From Bacteroidales bacterium UBA1733 (GTDB lineage: Bacteria > Bacteroidota > Bacteroidia > Bacteroidales > UBA3663): a stretch of DNA of 6,090 nucleotides. The notes beneath the pieces were generated by a model. The model was not told where the DNA came from, made no database searches, and saw only the letters and a list, made by a program, of their open reading frames with translations. The position numbers and the translations under genes are program-made. The stretch is taken from assembly GCA_002315795.1 (NCBI GenBank), contig DCIF01000041.1, positions 14,613 to 20,702 of the forward strand. The letters run 5' to 3'. Below are positions 4,468-6,090 of this stretch, piece by piece. Numbering within the stretch: the first letter of the stretch is position 1; every line of letters begins with the position of its first letter.

Positions 4468-6090
4468 TTATTTGCTTGTCACACTGGTGCTGCTGCCACC
4501 AGAGACGCTCGTGCAGTCTTCAAGCAGATTCATCCAGAGTGTGCCACCTGTAGGAGTGACTCCTGTTATGAGCGAATAGCTGCCAGAAGCAAGCGAAGGT
4601 GCACTCAGGAAGAGTTCTCCGTTTTTATACGTACGTGGCAGCTTGAAGGTTACGAGTGGTGTGGTGCCACTGCAGAGAGCTACATAGTCACCCGCATTGC
4701 CAGTGACGCTGGTACTGATATAATGGCCGCTGGTGCGTTGGTTGCCGAATCCACCAGTACAGAGTCCGATGACGGTAGCATTACTGTCGCTGAGGCTTGA
4801 CTCTGTATCAATACCGTCTTCAGAACCAAGAGTAGAGGCCACTCCAATGAAAACACCACCTGTTATAGAGATGGTACCATTCGAGTCTATACCATCACAA
4901 TCGCCGGTAGATACAGCCAGTGCTTTACCGCCACTCATCTTGATATCTTTGGCATTGAAACCATCATCGTATGCCAGCGTGGCTGTATTTCCACCAGTGA
5001 AGGTCAGTGTGGTCTTGCTTTCGATGCCTTCGCCATTCTTTCCATAGGTTCGGATGTAGGTGTTGCCTCCAGAGATGGTGATCTCTTTGTCGCATCGTAT
5101 TCCCTTAGGAGATACAGAGTTGTCGGTCGAACTGTTGCTTCCCCATGGACCCGTATTGCTGTTGCTGGTACCATACATGCTGCCTTCTGTGATGATATAG
5201 ATGTCACCGCCATTGATATAGATGCCCTGATCGCTCGATATACCTTTACCACCTTGTCCGGTACTCTTCAGTCGCAGTTCGCCACCATTGACGTTGAGTA
5301 CGCTATCACACTTGATGCCTGCACAACCGCTTGGATCAGAGGCGTCACTGGCATCGACACCACCGGTAGTGATGGCGGTAGTACGGCCACCATCGATCTG
5401 TAAGTACCCATCAGACGAAAGACCTTTCTTGCCTGCACCCGCTACCTCAATGTTGAGGACACCACCTTTGATCACGATGGCGTCATTGGCCTTGATGCCA
5501 TTGCCAGCTGATGCCGTTGCCTGTATCTGGATGTTGGTATTCGGACGGATAAAGATGGCATCGTCACAAGAGATACCTGCTTTGCCGACACTGTTTTTTG
5601 CGGTTACGCTGAGCGATCCGGAGCCACTGAAACGGAGGTCATCTTCGCTGAAGAAGACGGCTTTCATATCTTCGCCATCTGGCTTGGTATAAGTGGCGCT
5701 CGAACCATCGCTGAGTGTGTTATTGCCCGTAAGAACCACGAAGCAGTTGCCGTTCTGGATGTTGATAGCGGCACCATCTGGATTGGTGATGGAAGCATTC
5801 TGCAATTCAAGGCTGAACTTCTTGTCAGAATAGATCTTGAGAGAACCATCGGCGGTGCTGCCACAGATGCATAGTGTAAGGCCTTTGCTATAGGCATGTA
5901 CCTCAACGGTACTGCCACTAACATTGATGGTGTCTCCTTTGACAAGGCCTGTAACTGTAGCATCGTTTGTGCCATCGAAAGTGATGGTTGTAACGTTCTT
6001 ACCAGAGAAGTTGTTCTCGATATACTCATTATAGTATTCGTCATTCTCGTCGGTAGGAATCACTTCTGTTTCGGCCAACGTTGCCGTATT
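4468..6090 (-). CDS. Cthe_2159/DUF4353-type beta-helix carbohydrate-binding protein, N-terminus missing
   Basis: The visible 540 residues belong to a right-handed parallel beta-helix protein resembling Cthe_2159 (DUF4353), a family with a member shown to bind cellulose and polygalacturonate with calcium. It is probably exported, but the signal peptide lies beyond the right edge. The frame is open to base 6090 and the TTG at 6076-6078 is an internal leucine, not a start. Counting from that codon as residue 1: about 30-130 is the N-terminal beta region (LELQNASITNPDGAAINIQN); about 138-440 holds ten or eleven rungs of the form G-K-G-I-x-S-D-x3-I-x-I-x-G-G; about 441-515 is a C-terminal beta domain (NQRTSGHYIS, GELFLSAPS), followed by a Ser/Thr-rich tail. 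Two rungs carry long loops rich in Ser, Asn, Gly or Asp (240-252 and 300-323). Late rungs repeat DDGF, CDGID and EDGID, stacked acidic positions that may bind calcium. No hydrolase or lyase catalytic set and no obvious C-terminal sorting domain is recognised. Confidence 0.85.
   Translation of the reverse strand, partial: NTATLAETEVIPTDENDEYYNEYIENNFSGKNVTTITFDGTNDATVTGLVKGDTINVSGSTVEVHAYSKGLTLCICGSTADGSLKIYSDKKFSLELQNASITNPDGAAINIQNGNCFVVLTGNNTLSDGSSATYTKPDGEDMKAVFFSEDDLRFSGSGSLSVTAKNSVGKAGISCDDAIFIRPNTNIQIQATASAGNGIKANDAIVIKGGVLNIEVAGAGKKGLSSDGYLQIDGGRTTAITTGGVDASDASDPSGCAGIKCDSVLNVNGGELRLKSTGQGGKGISSDQGIYINGGDIYIITEGSMYGTSNSNTGPWGSNSSTDNSVSPKGIRCDKEITISGGNTYIRTYGKNGEGIESKTTLTFTGGNTATLAYDDGFNAKDIKMSGGKALAVSTGDCDGIDSNGTISITGGVFIGVASTLGSEDGIDTESSLSDSNATVIGLCTGGFGNQRTSGHYISTSVTGNAGDYVALCSGTTPLVTFKLPRTYKNGELFLSAPSLASGSYSLITGVTPTGGTLWMNLLEDCTSVSGGSSTSVTSK

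Noticed and set aside
4411..4800. 129-codon plus-strand open frame opposite the beta-helix gene
   Set aside because: Its product has no recognisable domain, and it is antisense to a well-supported coding region and to the terminator; the same applies to the other overlapping plus-strand frames between 4733 and 5692.
4944..4951. TATCTTTG on the plus strand inside the beta-helix gene, as an antisense promoter
   Set aside because: There is no -33 element at the right spacing and no plus-strand gene downstream; probably a chance match.
4759..5667. Repetitive sequence as a possible CRISPR array or DNA tandem repeat
   Set aside because: The repetition is at protein level (beta-helix rungs of about 22-35 residues); there are no identical direct repeats with uniform spacers.
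6076..6078. TTG as the start of the beta-helix protein
   Set aside because: The frame stays open to the window edge (N-T-A-T-L-A-E-T), there is no signal peptide after the TTG and no leader features before it; the gene is cut by the window.

Overview
The window reads as chromosomal DNA from a Bacteroidota bacterium, most likely Prevotella/Segatella or a close relative. This rests on (i) three promoters with the Bacteroidota -7 element TAnnTTTG, two of them with a TTG/TTTG -33 element 20 nt upstream; (ii) A-rich leaders without Shine-Dalgarno sequences; and (iii) gene families largely confined to the phylum (DUF4494, DUF4286, and a FadL/OmpP1 type with the motif NPAG). No genus-level marker is present, so the genus is an inference.

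Layout. (1) 1-1449, minus: complete FadL/OmpP1-type outer-membrane beta-barrel. (2) 1450-1709: divergent intergenic region with a promoter for each neighbour and an operator-like cluster of CACAAAT/ATTTGTG half-sites midway. (3) 1710-2405, plus: exported cyclophilin-type peptidyl-prolyl isomerase. (4) 2406-2413: only 8 bp separate the convergent stop codons; a hairpin that could serve both strands lies in the last codons of the isomerase gene. (5) 4334 down to 2414, minus: compact four-gene operon DUF4494 - yggS - tsaE - DUF4286, with junctions of 5 nt, 9 nt and a 1-nt TAATG overlap. (6) 4335-4467: intergenic region where the terminator hairpin of the upstream gene is interleaved with the operon's near-consensus promoter. 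(7) 4468-6090, minus: a large secreted-looking beta-helix carbohydrate-binding protein of the Cthe_2159/DUF4353 type, whose N-terminus lies beyond the right edge.

Functional picture. Genes 1, 3 and 7 act in the cell envelope or outside it (hydrophobic-solute uptake, periplasmic folding, glycan binding). The operon is cytoplasmic housekeeping: YggS manages pyridoxal-phosphate homeostasis, TsaE is the ATPase needed for tRNA t6A37 modification, and two small conserved proteins of unknown function bracket them. Nothing marks the window as mobile: no insertion sequence, tRNA, CRISPR or phage gene was seen. The points most worth a second look are the terminator/promoter interleaving at 4377-4452, the internal tandem duplication in the DUF4494 protein, and the symmetric element between the divergent promoters.
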